A stretch of 64,000 nucleotides of DNA from Belnapia mucosa (GTDB lineage Bacteria > Pseudomonadota > Alphaproteobacteria > Acetobacterales > Acetobacteraceae), in NCBI RefSeq assembly GCF_016775475.1, contig NZ_JAEUXJ010000008.1, positions 1-64,000 on the forward strand, read 5' to 3'. Below the pieces are notes generated by a model. The model was given only the letters and a program-made list of their open reading frames with translations, was not told where the DNA came from and searched no databases. Below, piece after piece: positions 23,564 to 32,925 of the stretch (position 1 is the first letter of the stretch; each line of letters starts with the position of its first letter). Made by a program: the position numbers and the translations under genes.

Positions 23564-24771
23564 TCGCCCCGCTCGCCGGGCTGCGCGTGCTCGACCTCTC
23601 GCATGTGCTCGCAGGCCCCTATGCCGCCTATCACCTCGGCCTGCTCGGCGCCGAGGTGATCAAGATCGAGCGGCCGCCCTTCGGCGATGCGATCCGCGAC
23701 CTGGAGACCCGGCCGCAGGAAGGTGGCGTGACCGCCGCCTTCCAGGGCGTGAATGCCGGCAAGCGCGCCCTGGCGCTGGACCTGACGCGGCCCGAGGGCC
23801 GGGCGGTGCTGGAGCGGCTGATCCCGACCGCCGCGGTGTTCCTGGAGAATTTCCGCCCGGGCAAGATGGCCGGCCTCGGCTTCGGGCCGGAGCGGGTTGC
23901 GGCGCTGAACCCGGCGATCGTCTATGCCTCCGTCTCCGCCTGGGGGCAGCAGGGCAGCCATGCCGGACGGCCCGGCTACGACCATGTCATGCAGGCGGCG
24001 ACCGGTATGATGTGGCTGCAGGGCGACGATCCCGCGGCGGCGCCGATGAAGGTCGGCTTCCCCGCCATCGACATGGCAGCCGGGATGATGGGCGCGATGG
24101 CGATCATGGCCGGGCTCATGCGCCGCCGGGCCGGCGATACCGGGCCGATCGTCCTCGATGTTTCGATGGCCGATGCGGCGCTGGCGCTGATGTCGGCCCC
24201 CGCGGCGCGCTACCTGATGGAGGGCGCGGCGCCGGCGCGCATCGGCAACGGCGCCTTCGCCGCGAGCCCGGGCGGCAATGTCTTCCGCACCGCGGATGGC
24301 TGGCTGGCGACCGCGGCCAATACGCTCGGCCAGTTCGAGGCGCTGGTCGGGCTGCTCGGCCATCCGGACTGGGCCACCGCGCCGGACTGGCTGCGGCTCC
24401 GCCCCTCCTCCCCCGCGGCGATGCTGCGGGATTGCGGCACGCCGCGGCTGGAGGCGGCGCTGCGGGACGCCTTCCTCGCCCATGGGTCGGAGGAATGGGA
24501 GGCTAGGCTGAGCGCGGCCGGAGTGCCGGCGGCGGCGGTGCGCAGCCCGGCCGCCTTCCTCGACGGTCCCTATCGCGCCACGCCGGGCTTCTCGACCCGG
24601 CTGCCCGGCGGGCAGGAAGTGCTGGGCGCCGGCTTCCGCATCAACGGCCAGGCTCCGGTGCCGTCCGCCGATGCGCCGCGCCTCGGCGCCGATACCGATG
24701 TGGTGCTGGCGGAGCTCGGCTATGCGGATGCCGAGATCGCCGCATTGCGGGCCGGGGGCGTGGTGCGGTGA
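23560..24771 (+). CDS. CaiB/BaiF family CoA transferase (family III)
   Basis: The 403-residue protein is a class III CoA transferase, which moves CoA between carboxylic acids through an aspartyl-CoA thioester. Landmarks are PLAGLRVLDLSHVLAGPYAAYHLGLLGAEVIKIE at the N-terminus, FLENFRPGKMAGLG, and the likely catalytic Asp in GRPGYDHVMQAATG. Family members act on formyl-, carnitinyl-, succinyl- or itaconyl-CoA; the substrate here cannot be told. It overlaps both neighbours by 4 nt (ATGA upstream, GTGA downstream), so the gene group encodes uptake and activation of a carboxylate. Confidence 0.93.
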   Translation: MIAPLAGLRVLDLSHVLAGPYAAYHLGLLGAEVIKIERPPFGDAIRDLETRPQEGGVTAAFQGVNAGKRALALDLTRPEGRAVLERLIPTAAVFLENFRPGKMAGLGFGPERVAALNPAIVYASVSAWGQQGSHAGRPGYDHVMQAATGMMWLQGDDPAAAPMKVGFPAIDMAAGMMGAMAIMAGLMRRRAGDTGPIVLDVSMADAALALMSAPAARYLMEGAAPARIGNGAFAASPGGNVFRTADGWLATAANTLGQFEALVGLLGHPDWATAPDWLRLRPSSPAAMLRDCGTPRLEAALRDAFLAHGSEEWEARLSAAGVPAAAVRSPAAFLDGPYRATPGFSTRLPGGQEVLGAGFRINGQAPVPSADAPRLGADTDVVLAELGYADAEIAALRAGGVVR

Positions 24772-25724
24772 GGCGGCGCGGGCTGCTGGCCGGCGCAGCG
24801 CTGCTGCCGGCGGTTGCCCGGGCGCAGGGCTTCCCGCAGCGGCCGGTGCGGCTGATCGTGCCTTATGGCGCCGGCAATGTGACGGATATCGCCGGCCGGG
24901 CCCTGGCAGAGGCGCTGGGTTCGCGCTGGCCGCAGCGGGTGGTCGTCGAGAATATGCCGGGCGCGGGCGGCACCCTCGGCGTTGCTGCGGCGGCGCGGGC
25001 GGCGCCGGATGGGCATGTGCTGGTGCTCTCGGCCATGGCGGCGCTGACCGTGACCCCGCATCTCCAGCCGCAACTCGGCTATGACCCGCTGGCGGACCTC
25101 GCCCCGATCGGGCTGGTGGCGGTGACTCGCGGGGCGCTGGCCGCCTTCCCCGGCCTGCGGGCCGGAAACCTGGCCGAACTGCTCGCCGAGGCGCGTCGTG
25201 CCGGCCCCTTCTTCTACTACTCCGCCGGCAGCGGCACCCTCCCCCATCTCAATATGGAGCTGCTGAAAGCGGAGTTGGGCAATCCGCCGCTGGAGCATGT
25301 GCCCTATCGCACCAGTGCGGCCGGCCTCGCCGATCTGCTGGCCGGGCGGGTGCAGCTGACCCTGGATGCCGCCAGCGTCACCCTGCCCGCCATCCTGGAC
25401 GGCCGGCTACGGGCGCTGTTCTGGAACGGGCCGCAGCGCAACCCGCGGCTCCCCGGCGTGCCGACCGCGGCCGAGGTGCTGCCGAACCTCGACCTTGCCA
25501 ACCCCTGGCTCGGCCTGTTTGCGCCTCGCGGGACTCCGGCGCCGGTGCTGGCCGTGTTGGAGGCGGCGCTGGCCGCCGCCCTCGCCATGCCGGGCTTCGG
25601 CGACCGGCTGGGCGATGCGTTGGAGCCCCTGGGCGGTGGCCCGGAGCCGCTGGTGCGGCAGCTGCGACAGGACCATGCCCGCTTCGGCGCCCTCATCGCC
25701 CGGCTCGGCATCAAGCCCGACTGA
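24768..25724 (+). CDS. Tripartite tricarboxylate transporter substrate-binding protein (Bug/TctC)
   Basis: The 318-residue protein is a second Bug receptor in this operon. It has a short signal sequence (RRRGLLAGAALLPAVARAQG) and the family stretches FPQRPVRLIVPYGAGNVTDIAGR, GAGGTLGVAAAARAAPDG, HVPYRTSAAGLADLLAGRVQ and PGVPTAAEV. The GTG start overlaps the CoA transferase stop (GTGA). Two different receptors around one CoA transferase suggest related substrates or alternate ligands. It differs enough from the first copy not to be a recent duplicate. Confidence 0.92.
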   Translation: MRRRGLLAGAALLPAVARAQGFPQRPVRLIVPYGAGNVTDIAGRALAEALGSRWPQRVVVENMPGAGGTLGVAAAARAAPDGHVLVLSAMAALTVTPHLQPQLGYDPLADLAPIGLVAVTRGALAAFPGLRAGNLAELLAEARRAGPFFYYSAGSGTLPHLNMELLKAELGNPPLEHVPYRTSAAGLADLLAGRVQLTLDAASVTLPAILDGRLRALFWNGPQRNPRLPGVPTAAEVLPNLDLANPWLGLFAPRGTPAPVLAVLEAALAAALAMPGFGDRLGDALEPLGGGPEPLVRQLRQDHARFGALIARLGIKPD

Positions 25725-26020
25725 CCACGGCGCCGCTGTCCGTGACGAAATCAAAAAAATTTCAACGCCGGTTTGCGACTAATTCGCAAAGACCGATATC
25801 CACAAGCTTAAAATAGGTATACGCCACAAAAAGAGCGCTATCCAAAAACTGAGCGGCGCCTCCAAGCTTCGAACGACCTCCCCGTTATAGCGGCGAGGGC
25901 GATCGATTGAGGAGCGCCGCATCAGGAAGCGCGAGACCGGGACGCTGCCTGCCATCCAAGCTCGAGGCCGCAGACAGCCCGCCGGTCGGACTCGCCCATG
26001 ATCGTGTATCGGGAGACACC
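25725..26020. other. AT-richer intergenic segment
   Basis: No gene is supported. Roughly 25740-25880 is visibly richer in A and T than the surrounding DNA, including runs such as seven A at 25753-25759. An inverted repeat (arms 25772-25778 and 25784-25790, TTTGCGA and TCGCAAA) could act as a weak terminator for the CoA-transferase operon or as a protein site. The composition change coincides with the start of an unrecognised gene and may mark transferred DNA or simply a promoter-rich gap. Confidence 0.5.
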
Positions 26021-26464
26021 ATGAGTCGTTCGGCGAAACGTCTTCTCAGCATCGGGGTACCGATCCTGGCACTCGGCATGGCCGGCCTCTTCGGGCAGAG
26101 CGGATACCGTGCCTTCAATGCAACTTTCGGCCTACCCTTGGCGGCGCAGCTCAAGACCATTTCGGACAGCATCAATGCCGAGACGCCGAAGGCCATCGAC
26201 GGCGCGACCACGCTGCTGCGGACCTATGTCGAGGGCACCGTGATCGTCTATCGGTACGCCCTCGCCTCGCCGATCCAGGGGAACCACCGAAGCTACGCGC
26301 AGCGGCAGAAACAGGCGAATTTCAGCACGGCCTGCGCGTTGCTCGGCCAGCTCGAGGATGACGATGCGGAGGCGCGGGTGGCCCACCAGTATGTAGACCC
26401 GGCCGGCACCTATGTGAGCTGGATGCTGGAAGCGGAGGAATGCGGCGCGCAGCGCAGGGGCTGA
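26021..26464 (+). CDS. Hypothetical membrane-anchored protein
   Basis: The 147-residue protein has one N-terminal hydrophobic helix (about residues 9-25, LLSIGVPILALGMAGLF) that could be a signal anchor, followed by a soluble domain of about 120 residues. The soluble part reads SDSINAETPKAIDGATTLLRTYVEGTVIVYRYAL, then a region with one cysteine (FSTACALLGQL) and a final cysteine (LEAEEC), a pair that could form a disulfide outside the membrane. The layout resembles small secreted proteins with a Tyr-rich strand between two cysteines, but I cannot name a family. GGGAGA lies 5 nt before the ATG. Neighbours give no clue. Confidence 0.65.
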   Translation: MSRSAKRLLSIGVPILALGMAGLFGQSGYRAFNATFGLPLAAQLKTISDSINAETPKAIDGATTLLRTYVEGTVIVYRYALASPIQGNHRSYAQRQKQANFSTACALLGQLEDDDAEARVAHQYVDPAGTYVSWMLEAEECGAQRRG

Positions 26465-26705
26465 AATCCCGCCTGCGGTATCCGCGCCGGCCGCGCCCTA
26501 TCGGTCCTCCCACTTTGCCATTGCCAGTGCTGCTTCGGCTGGCTCTGCGCCAACATCAGGGCAGTGCCGTGCCGCCTGCTTTCCGGCCCAGGCCGGTATC
26601 GCGTCGCGCTCCTGGGCTGGCGTGCTGCGTCCGGCGCGAAGGAGTCGGCGGACCCGCCGCGTCGCGCATCGGGGAAGCGCCAGGGCGAGGGCAGGGAGGG
26701 GCTGG
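26465..26705. other. Intergenic, nothing recognised
   Basis: These 241 bases between the hypothetical gene and tRNA-Lys show no supported gene, promoter or terminator. Reading frames crossing it run through the tRNA and are not credible. Confidence 0.5.
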
Positions 26706-26781
<76 letters not shown>

Positions 26782-26836
26782 ATCCGGGAGGCGCCTTTTA
26801 CCGGCCTCAGCGGCTTTGTCCAGCCCCCTTTGCGGA

Positions 26837-27988
26837 TCAATCGCGGGCCGGTCCGAATTCCGCATCCCGATGGACATGGATCGAGAGCAGCAGGCCGAAG
26901 CCCAGCATGGTGGTCAGCATGGCCGAGCCACCATGGGAGATCAGCGGCAGGGGAACCCCGCCCACGGGAATGGAGCCGGTGACCATTGCTACATTCACGA
27001 AAACATAGAGGAAGATGTTGGTCCCGAGGCCGATCGCCATCAGCCGGCCGAACTGGTGCCGGCAGCGCAAGGCCACCAGGTAGCAGAACAACACCACCAG
27101 GCTGAGCAGCCCAAGCACGGACAGCGCACCGATCAGGCCGAATTCCTCGGCGATCATGGTGAAGATGAAGTCGGTCTGCTTCTCGGGCAGGAAGTTCAGG
27201 TGTCCCTGCGTCCCTTGCAGGAAGCCCTTGCCCCAGAGCCCGCCGGAGCCGAGCGCGATCTTCGACTGGATGATGTTGTAGCCGGCCCCCAGCGGGTCGC
27301 TCTCGGGGTCGAGGAAGGTGGTGATCCGAGCCCGCTGGTAGTCGTGCAGGTGGTCATAGGCGATCGGCGCCGCCACCGCGACGGCGCCGGCCGCCAGCGC
27401 GAATTTCCACCAGCGCATGCCGGCGGCGAAGAAGACCGCGGCGCCGACCATGCCGGTAATCAGCGCGGTGCCAAGATTGGGCTGCTTCAGGATCAGCCCG
27501 ACCGGCAGCAGCACCATCAGCCCGGGCGGGATGAGGAAGAGCAGGTTGCCCATCCGCTCCCAGGTCGCCCGCTGGAACCAGGCGGCGAGCGCGAGCACCA
27601 GCATGATCTTCATCAGCTCGGAGGGCTGGAGCTGCAGCGGGCCGATATCGATCCAGCGCTGCGCCCCCTTCCCCACATTGCCATGCAGCAGCACCAGCAC
27701 CAGCAGCGCGATGCCGATCAGGTAGCCGAGCCATGCCAAGCGGGCGATCAGCCGGATATCGACGAGCGCGATGGAGAGCATCAGCACCAGGCCGAAGCCG
27801 AAGCGCAGCGCATGCTTCGCCGCATAGGGCTCCGCCGCGCCGCCCCCGGCGGAATAGAGCGCGACATAGCCCACCGCAGCGACGGCGCAGAGCAGCAGCA
27901 CGAAGCTCCAGGGAATCTGCCAGAGCTTCTGGAGCAGGCCGGTGCCGCGGTCGCGCGTCAGCAGGCGGCGTTCGAGGGTCGCGCTCAT
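26837..27988 (-). CDS. rodA: Rod shape-determining protein RodA (SEDS glycosyltransferase)
   Basis: RodA polymerises lipid II into glycan strands during lateral wall growth together with PBP2. The 383-residue protein has about ten membrane helices and SEDS signatures: GAQRWIDIGPLQLQPSELMKI, KQPNLGTALI and the C-terminal GSIPVGGVPLPLISHGGSAMLT. Its ATG overlaps the mrdA stop by 4 nt (ATGA), placing it last in the mreBCD-mrdA-rodA operon. Length is close to that of E. coli RodA (370). Confidence 0.97.
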   Translation of the reverse strand: MSATLERRLLTRDRGTGLLQKLWQIPWSFVLLLCAVAAVGYVALYSAGGGAAEPYAAKHALRFGFGLVLMLSIALVDIRLIARLAWLGYLIGIALLVLVLLHGNVGKGAQRWIDIGPLQLQPSELMKIMLVLALAAWFQRATWERMGNLLFLIPPGLMVLLPVGLILKQPNLGTALITGMVGAAVFFAAGMRWWKFALAAGAVAVAAPIAYDHLHDYQRARITTFLDPESDPLGAGYNIIQSKIALGSGGLWGKGFLQGTQGHLNFLPEKQTDFIFTMIAEEFGLIGALSVLGLLSLVVLFCYLVALRCRHQFGRLMAIGLGTNIFLYVFVNVAMVTGSIPVGGVPLPLISHGGSAMLTTMLGFGLLLSIHVHRDAEFGPARD

Positions 27989-29862
27989 CCGCGGCCGGCC
28001 TCCGCCACGCGGGCGCCGGGGGCGGCGCGGAAGCGGTTGAAGGTCTCGACCATGGCGTCGCGGGCCAGCGGCGCGGCGGCGCCGGCGCCGCTCATGCCGT
28101 GCTCCACCACGACCGAGACGGCGTAGAGCGGGTTGTCATACGGGGCGAAGGCGACAAAGAGCGCATGCGGCCTCCATTCGCGCGGCTGGTTCTCCGCCTT
28201 GTAGCCGCGCTCGCGCTGCTCCCGGCTGACGCGGCGGACCTGGACCGAGCCGGTCTTGCCGGCCATGACGCCGAGCGCGCCCGGCAGCCGGGCGCCGAGC
28301 GCGGTGCCCCCCGGTTCGTTCACCACCGCCCACATGCCCTCCCGCATCAGCTTCAGGTCCCGGTCGGGAATGTTGAGGCTCGGCCAATCCTCGGCCTTGC
28401 CGCCGCGGGCGGGCTTACCGCCGATGCTGCGCGTCAGATGCGGCTGCACCGCCCGCCCGGTGGCCAGCCGCGCCGCCATGGTGGCGAGCTGGAGGGGCGT
28501 GATCTGGTAGAAGCCCTGGCCGATGCCATGCACGATGGTGTCGCCGAGATTCCACGGCTTGCCCTGGGCTTGGCGCCAGCCCCGCGTCGGGACCAAGCCC
28601 TTCTTGGTTCCCGGCAGCTCGATCTCGAGATCGGTGCCGAGGCCGAAGCGGTTGGCCATGGCGGCGATGCGGTCGATGCCGACGCGCTTCGCCACCTCGT
28701 AGAAATAGACATCGCAGGACAGCTTGATGGCACCTCGCATGTCGAGGCTGCCATGGCCGTGCCGCTGCCAGCAATGGAAGCGGGTATCGCCGAGATCCAT
28801 ATGGCCGGGGCAGAAGACGCGGTCGCCGGGCGCGATCACCCGCGCCTCCAGCCCCGCCAGCCCGACGATCATCTTGAAGGTCGATCCCGGGGCGTAGAGC
28901 CCGTTGGTCGCCTTGTTGATCAGCGGCGTCGCCCGGTTCGCCGTCCATTGCCGCCATTGCGCGGTGGAGACGCCGGCATTGAAGACATTGGGATCGAAGG
29001 AGGGTTGCGAGGCCATGGCGAGCACCTCGCCATTCCGCGCATCGAGGATGACGACGCTGGTCCCCTCCTCGATCTTGCCGCGCAGGGTCTTCTGCAATTC
29101 GGCATCGACCGAAAGCTGCACATCCTGGCCGGGCACGCCCTCGCGCCGGTCGAGCTCGCGGATGACGCGGCCGACGGCATTCACCTCCAGCTGCACGGCG
29201 CCGGCACGGCCGCGGAGCGCCAGGTCGTGATGGCGCTCGATTCCGGCGCGGCCGACCCGGATGCCGGGCAGTTCCAGCAGCGGGTCGCCATCCATGTCGC
29301 GCTCGGCCGGCGGGGCGACATAGCCGACGAGGTGGGAGAGATGCTCGCCCTCCGGATAGAGGCGGGTGGTGCCGACATCGATCAGGATGCCGGGCAGGTC
29401 GGGCGCATTGACCTCGATCCGCGCCATCTCCTCCCAGCTCAGGAATTCGCGGACGGCGACGGGGACGAATCGGCGGCGGCGGCGCACCTCGCGCTCGATC
29501 CGCTGCCGCTCCGGCTCGGTCAGCGGGACGATGCGGGAGAAGGTCTCGAGCGTCGCGCCGACATCCTGGGTCTGCTCGGCCACCAGCAGGGCGCGCCAAT
29601 TCAGCCGGTTGCCGGCCACCACTGCGCCATGGCGGTCCAGCACCCGGCCGCGCGGCGGCGGGATCAGACGGGCGGAGACGCGGTTCTCCTCGGCGAGGGT
29701 GCGATAGCGCTCGCCCTCCTCGGATTGCAGCCGCCAGAGCCGGCTGCCGAGGAAGCCGAACAGGCCGAGCTGGCCGGCGCCGAGGATTACGGCGCGGCGG
29801 GTGAAGACGCTGCGCCGCCGCTCCTCCTCCTTCCGCACGCCGCGCAGGCCGATGCCGCTCAC
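27985..29862 (-). CDS. mrdA: Penicillin-binding protein 2 (transpeptidase)
   Basis: PBP2 cross-links peptidoglycan in the elongasome. The 625-residue protein has a short cytoplasmic tail, one membrane helix, a dimerisation or pedestal domain (PPPRGRVLDRHGAVVAGN) and a transpeptidase domain with all three active-site motifs: SxxK as APGSTFKM, SxN-equivalent SCD in KLSCDVYFYEV, and KTG in AGKTGSVQV. I chose the GTG start at 29862, which overlaps the mreD stop (GTGA); an upstream start would run 60 nt into mreD. Overlap with rodA is 4 nt. Confidence 0.96.
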   Translation of the reverse strand: MSGIGLRGVRKEEERRRSVFTRRAVILGAGQLGLFGFLGSRLWRLQSEEGERYRTLAEENRVSARLIPPPRGRVLDRHGAVVAGNRLNWRALLVAEQTQDVGATLETFSRIVPLTEPERQRIEREVRRRRRFVPVAVREFLSWEEMARIEVNAPDLPGILIDVGTTRLYPEGEHLSHLVGYVAPPAERDMDGDPLLELPGIRVGRAGIERHHDLALRGRAGAVQLEVNAVGRVIRELDRREGVPGQDVQLSVDAELQKTLRGKIEEGTSVVILDARNGEVLAMASQPSFDPNVFNAGVSTAQWRQWTANRATPLINKATNGLYAPGSTFKMIVGLAGLEARVIAPGDRVFCPGHMDLGDTRFHCWQRHGHGSLDMRGAIKLSCDVYFYEVAKRVGIDRIAAMANRFGLGTDLEIELPGTKKGLVPTRGWRQAQGKPWNLGDTIVHGIGQGFYQITPLQLATMAARLATGRAVQPHLTRSIGGKPARGGKAEDWPSLNIPDRDLKLMREGMWAVVNEPGGTALGARLPGALGVMAGKTGSVQVRRVSREQRERGYKAENQPREWRPHALFVAFAPYDNPLYAVSVVVEHGMSGAGAAAPLARDAMVETFNRFRAAPGARVAEAGRG

Positions 29863-30392
29863 GCCGCAGCCTCCGCCTCGGTCATGCCGAGATGCATCCA
29901 GGTGAGGAAGCCGGCGAGGCATGGGTAAAGGCCGGCGGTCAGCAATACCTCATAGAGGCCGGGCGCGGTCGGCAGCAGGCGCCAGCCGAGCACGGTCTGC
30001 AACAGCCAGCCCAGCGCCGCGGCGCCGAGCGCCATGCCGCAATAGGCCAACCAGACCGCGAGGAAGGAGTGGCGGATCAGGAATCGGCGCCAGCGGGTGG
30101 CGAGGCCGCCCACCACCAGCAGGGTCAGCACGCCGGAGCCGACCGGGGCGAAGGTCAGCAGGTCCTGCAGCAGGCCGAGGCCGAAGACCGCCGGCGGCGG
30201 CAGGGTGGCGGGGCGGAAGACCGACCAGAAGAAGACGCAGGGCAGCGCGGTCGCCGGCACCAGCCCGGGCAAGCCGGTGGGCACGGCGGCCAGCACCATC
30301 AGCAGGGCGGCGGCGGCGGTCGGGAAGGCGGCGCGGCCGAGCGCATCGAGGCGGCGCAGCAGACCGGTGGCCGGGGCGGGGCGCCCCTTCAT
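29859..30392 (-). CDS. mreD: Rod shape-determining protein MreD
   Basis: The 177-residue protein is strongly hydrophobic with about five predicted membrane helices, and carries the MreD-like stretch FGLGLLQDLLTFAPVGSGVLTLLVV. MreD is a membrane component of the MreBCD complex that guides wall elongation. Sequence conservation of MreD is low, so the call leans on length, topology and its place between mreC (6 nt upstream) and mrdA (4 nt overlap). Confidence 0.93.
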   Translation of the reverse strand: MKGRPAPATGLLRRLDALGRAAFPTAAAALLMVLAAVPTGLPGLVPATALPCVFFWSVFRPATLPPPAVFGLGLLQDLLTFAPVGSGVLTLLVVGGLATRWRRFLIRHSFLAVWLAYCGMALGAAALGWLLQTVLGWRLLPTAPGLYEVLLTAGLYPCLAGFLTWMHLGMTEAEAAA

Positions 30393-30398
30393 CGCCGT

Positions 30399-31262
30399 CT
30401 AGCGCCGCGGCCGCGGCTCGGGCCGCGCGACGGATTCCGGCGGCAGGATGCCGCCCAGGCCGTAATCGAACAGCCGGACCATATCGAGCCGGTCGAGCCG
30501 GGCGAAGAGTTCCACCTCCGGCGCTCCGCCTTCGCTGCGGCGGACGATGCCGACCGGCAGGCCGGCGGGGAAGGCCGCGGCCTCGGCGCTGGTCACCACC
30601 CGGTCCCCGTCCTGCGGGGCGGAGCCTTCCGGCCAGTGCTGCAACCGCGGCCGGGCCCCGTTGGTGCCGACCATGATGGCCCGCGCCCGGCTGCCTTCCA
30701 GCGTGACCGGGATGCGGCTGTTCATGTCGGTGGCCAGCAGCACGCGGGCGGACCGCCCGCCCACCTCTGTCACCCGGCCGGCCAGGCCCCGTTCGTCGAG
30801 GGCGATCTGGCCCTTGCGGACGCTATGCTGCGGCCCGACCGCCAGCAGCACGGCGCGGGCATAGATGCCGCCGCCATCGGCGACCACCCGCGCGGTGGTA
30901 TAGGCCGGCGCCGTCTCCGGCACGAAGGCGAGCTGGCGCTGCAACAGGGCGTTCTCCGCCTCCAGAGCCAGGGCCACGGCCTGCCAGCGGCGCAGCCGTT
31001 CATTCTCTTCGCGCAGCCGAGCATTCTCGGCCCGCAGGCTAAGCAGCGATTCCGCTTCCTGCACCGCGTCGCGGACGGCGGTGACGGGCTGCTGCAAGGC
31101 GGCCCAGATCGGGGTGAGGAGATCGGCCAGCGCCATCCGCGCCCGCTCGGCCAGCAGCGCATCCGCCTTGCCCAGCAACATGGTGCCGAAGGCAAGGGCG
31201 ATGAGCACCGGGAGCGTCAGCCGGGCCAGGGCCTGGCGGAGCGGGATGCTGAGCTGGATCAC
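30399..31262 (-). CDS. mreC: Rod shape-determining protein MreC
   Basis: The 287-residue protein has an N-terminal membrane helix (about 14-30), a coiled-coil segment rich in Arg, Glu and Leu (about 65-105, ESLLSLRAENARLREENERLRRW) and a periplasmic beta-barrel domain (from YTTARVVADGGGIYARAVLLAVG). This is the standard MreC layout; the protein bridges MreB and PBP2. It ends with a basic, proline-containing tail. It follows mreB by 44 nt. Confidence 0.96.
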   Translation of the reverse strand: MIQLSIPLRQALARLTLPVLIALAFGTMLLGKADALLAERARMALADLLTPIWAALQQPVTAVRDAVQEAESLLSLRAENARLREENERLRRWQAVALALEAENALLQRQLAFVPETAPAYTTARVVADGGGIYARAVLLAVGPQHSVRKGQIALDERGLAGRVTEVGGRSARVLLATDMNSRIPVTLEGSRARAIMVGTNGARPRLQHWPEGSAPQDGDRVVTSAEAAAFPAGLPVGIVRRSEGGAPEVELFARLDRLDMVRLFDYGLGGILPPESVARPEPRPRR

Positions 31263-31306
31263 GATGGCTTCCTCGAAACCTCCCGTGGCCGGACCTCACG
31301 AACCCG

Positions 31307-32582
<1,276 letters not shown>

Positions 32583-32825
32583 ATGCGTAAGACAAGCCTC
32601 GTTCTTTTGGCCGTCGCGGCCCTCGGACTCGGTGCCTGCGGCTATCGGACCGGCGACCGCGCGGTCTCGGGCGGCCTGCTCGGCGCCGGTGCCGGCGCGG
32701 GCGTGGCGGCGCTGACCGGCGGCAGCGTCGGCACGGGCGCGCTGGTCGGTGGCGGCGTCGGCGCCGCGGGCGGCGCGCTGACCAGCGGGCGCGACGTCAA
32801 TCTGGGCCGGCCGGCTTGGCGGTAA
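32583..32825 (+). CDS. Small glycine-zipper lipoprotein
   Basis: The 80-residue protein has a lipoprotein signal peptide with lipobox LGAC and the lipidated cysteine at residue 19. The mature part is almost entirely glycine, alanine and valine in GxxxG-type spacing (GGLLGAGAGAGVAALTGGSVGTGALVGGGVGAAGG), as in glycine-zipper or YMGG-like envelope proteins that can pack in membranes. No function can be named. It is a single gene with a clear ribosome binding site and ends before a strong shared terminator. Confidence 0.75.
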   Translation: MRKTSLVLLAVAALGLGACGYRTGDRAVSGGLLGAGAGAGVAALTGGSVGTGALVGGGVGAAGGALTSGRDVNLGRPAWR

Positions 32826-32877
32826 GGGGTTGAGGGGGGCCTCGGCTCCCCTCTCCATCCTTCCGATCCTCAGGGGC

Positions 32878-32923
32878 TTTTGAGCCAAGGCCAGGCGGGT
32901 CGTCCGTTGGCCTTGGCTCAAAG
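32878..32923. terminator. Bidirectional terminator
   Basis: A perfect 13 bp stem (arms 32881-32893 and 32908-32920) with a 14-base loop, extended by TTT/AAG flanks, sits between the lipoprotein gene and the convergent ABC transporter. TTT on the left and AAAG on the right make it usable in both directions. Confidence 0.75.
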
Positions 32924-32925
32924 AC

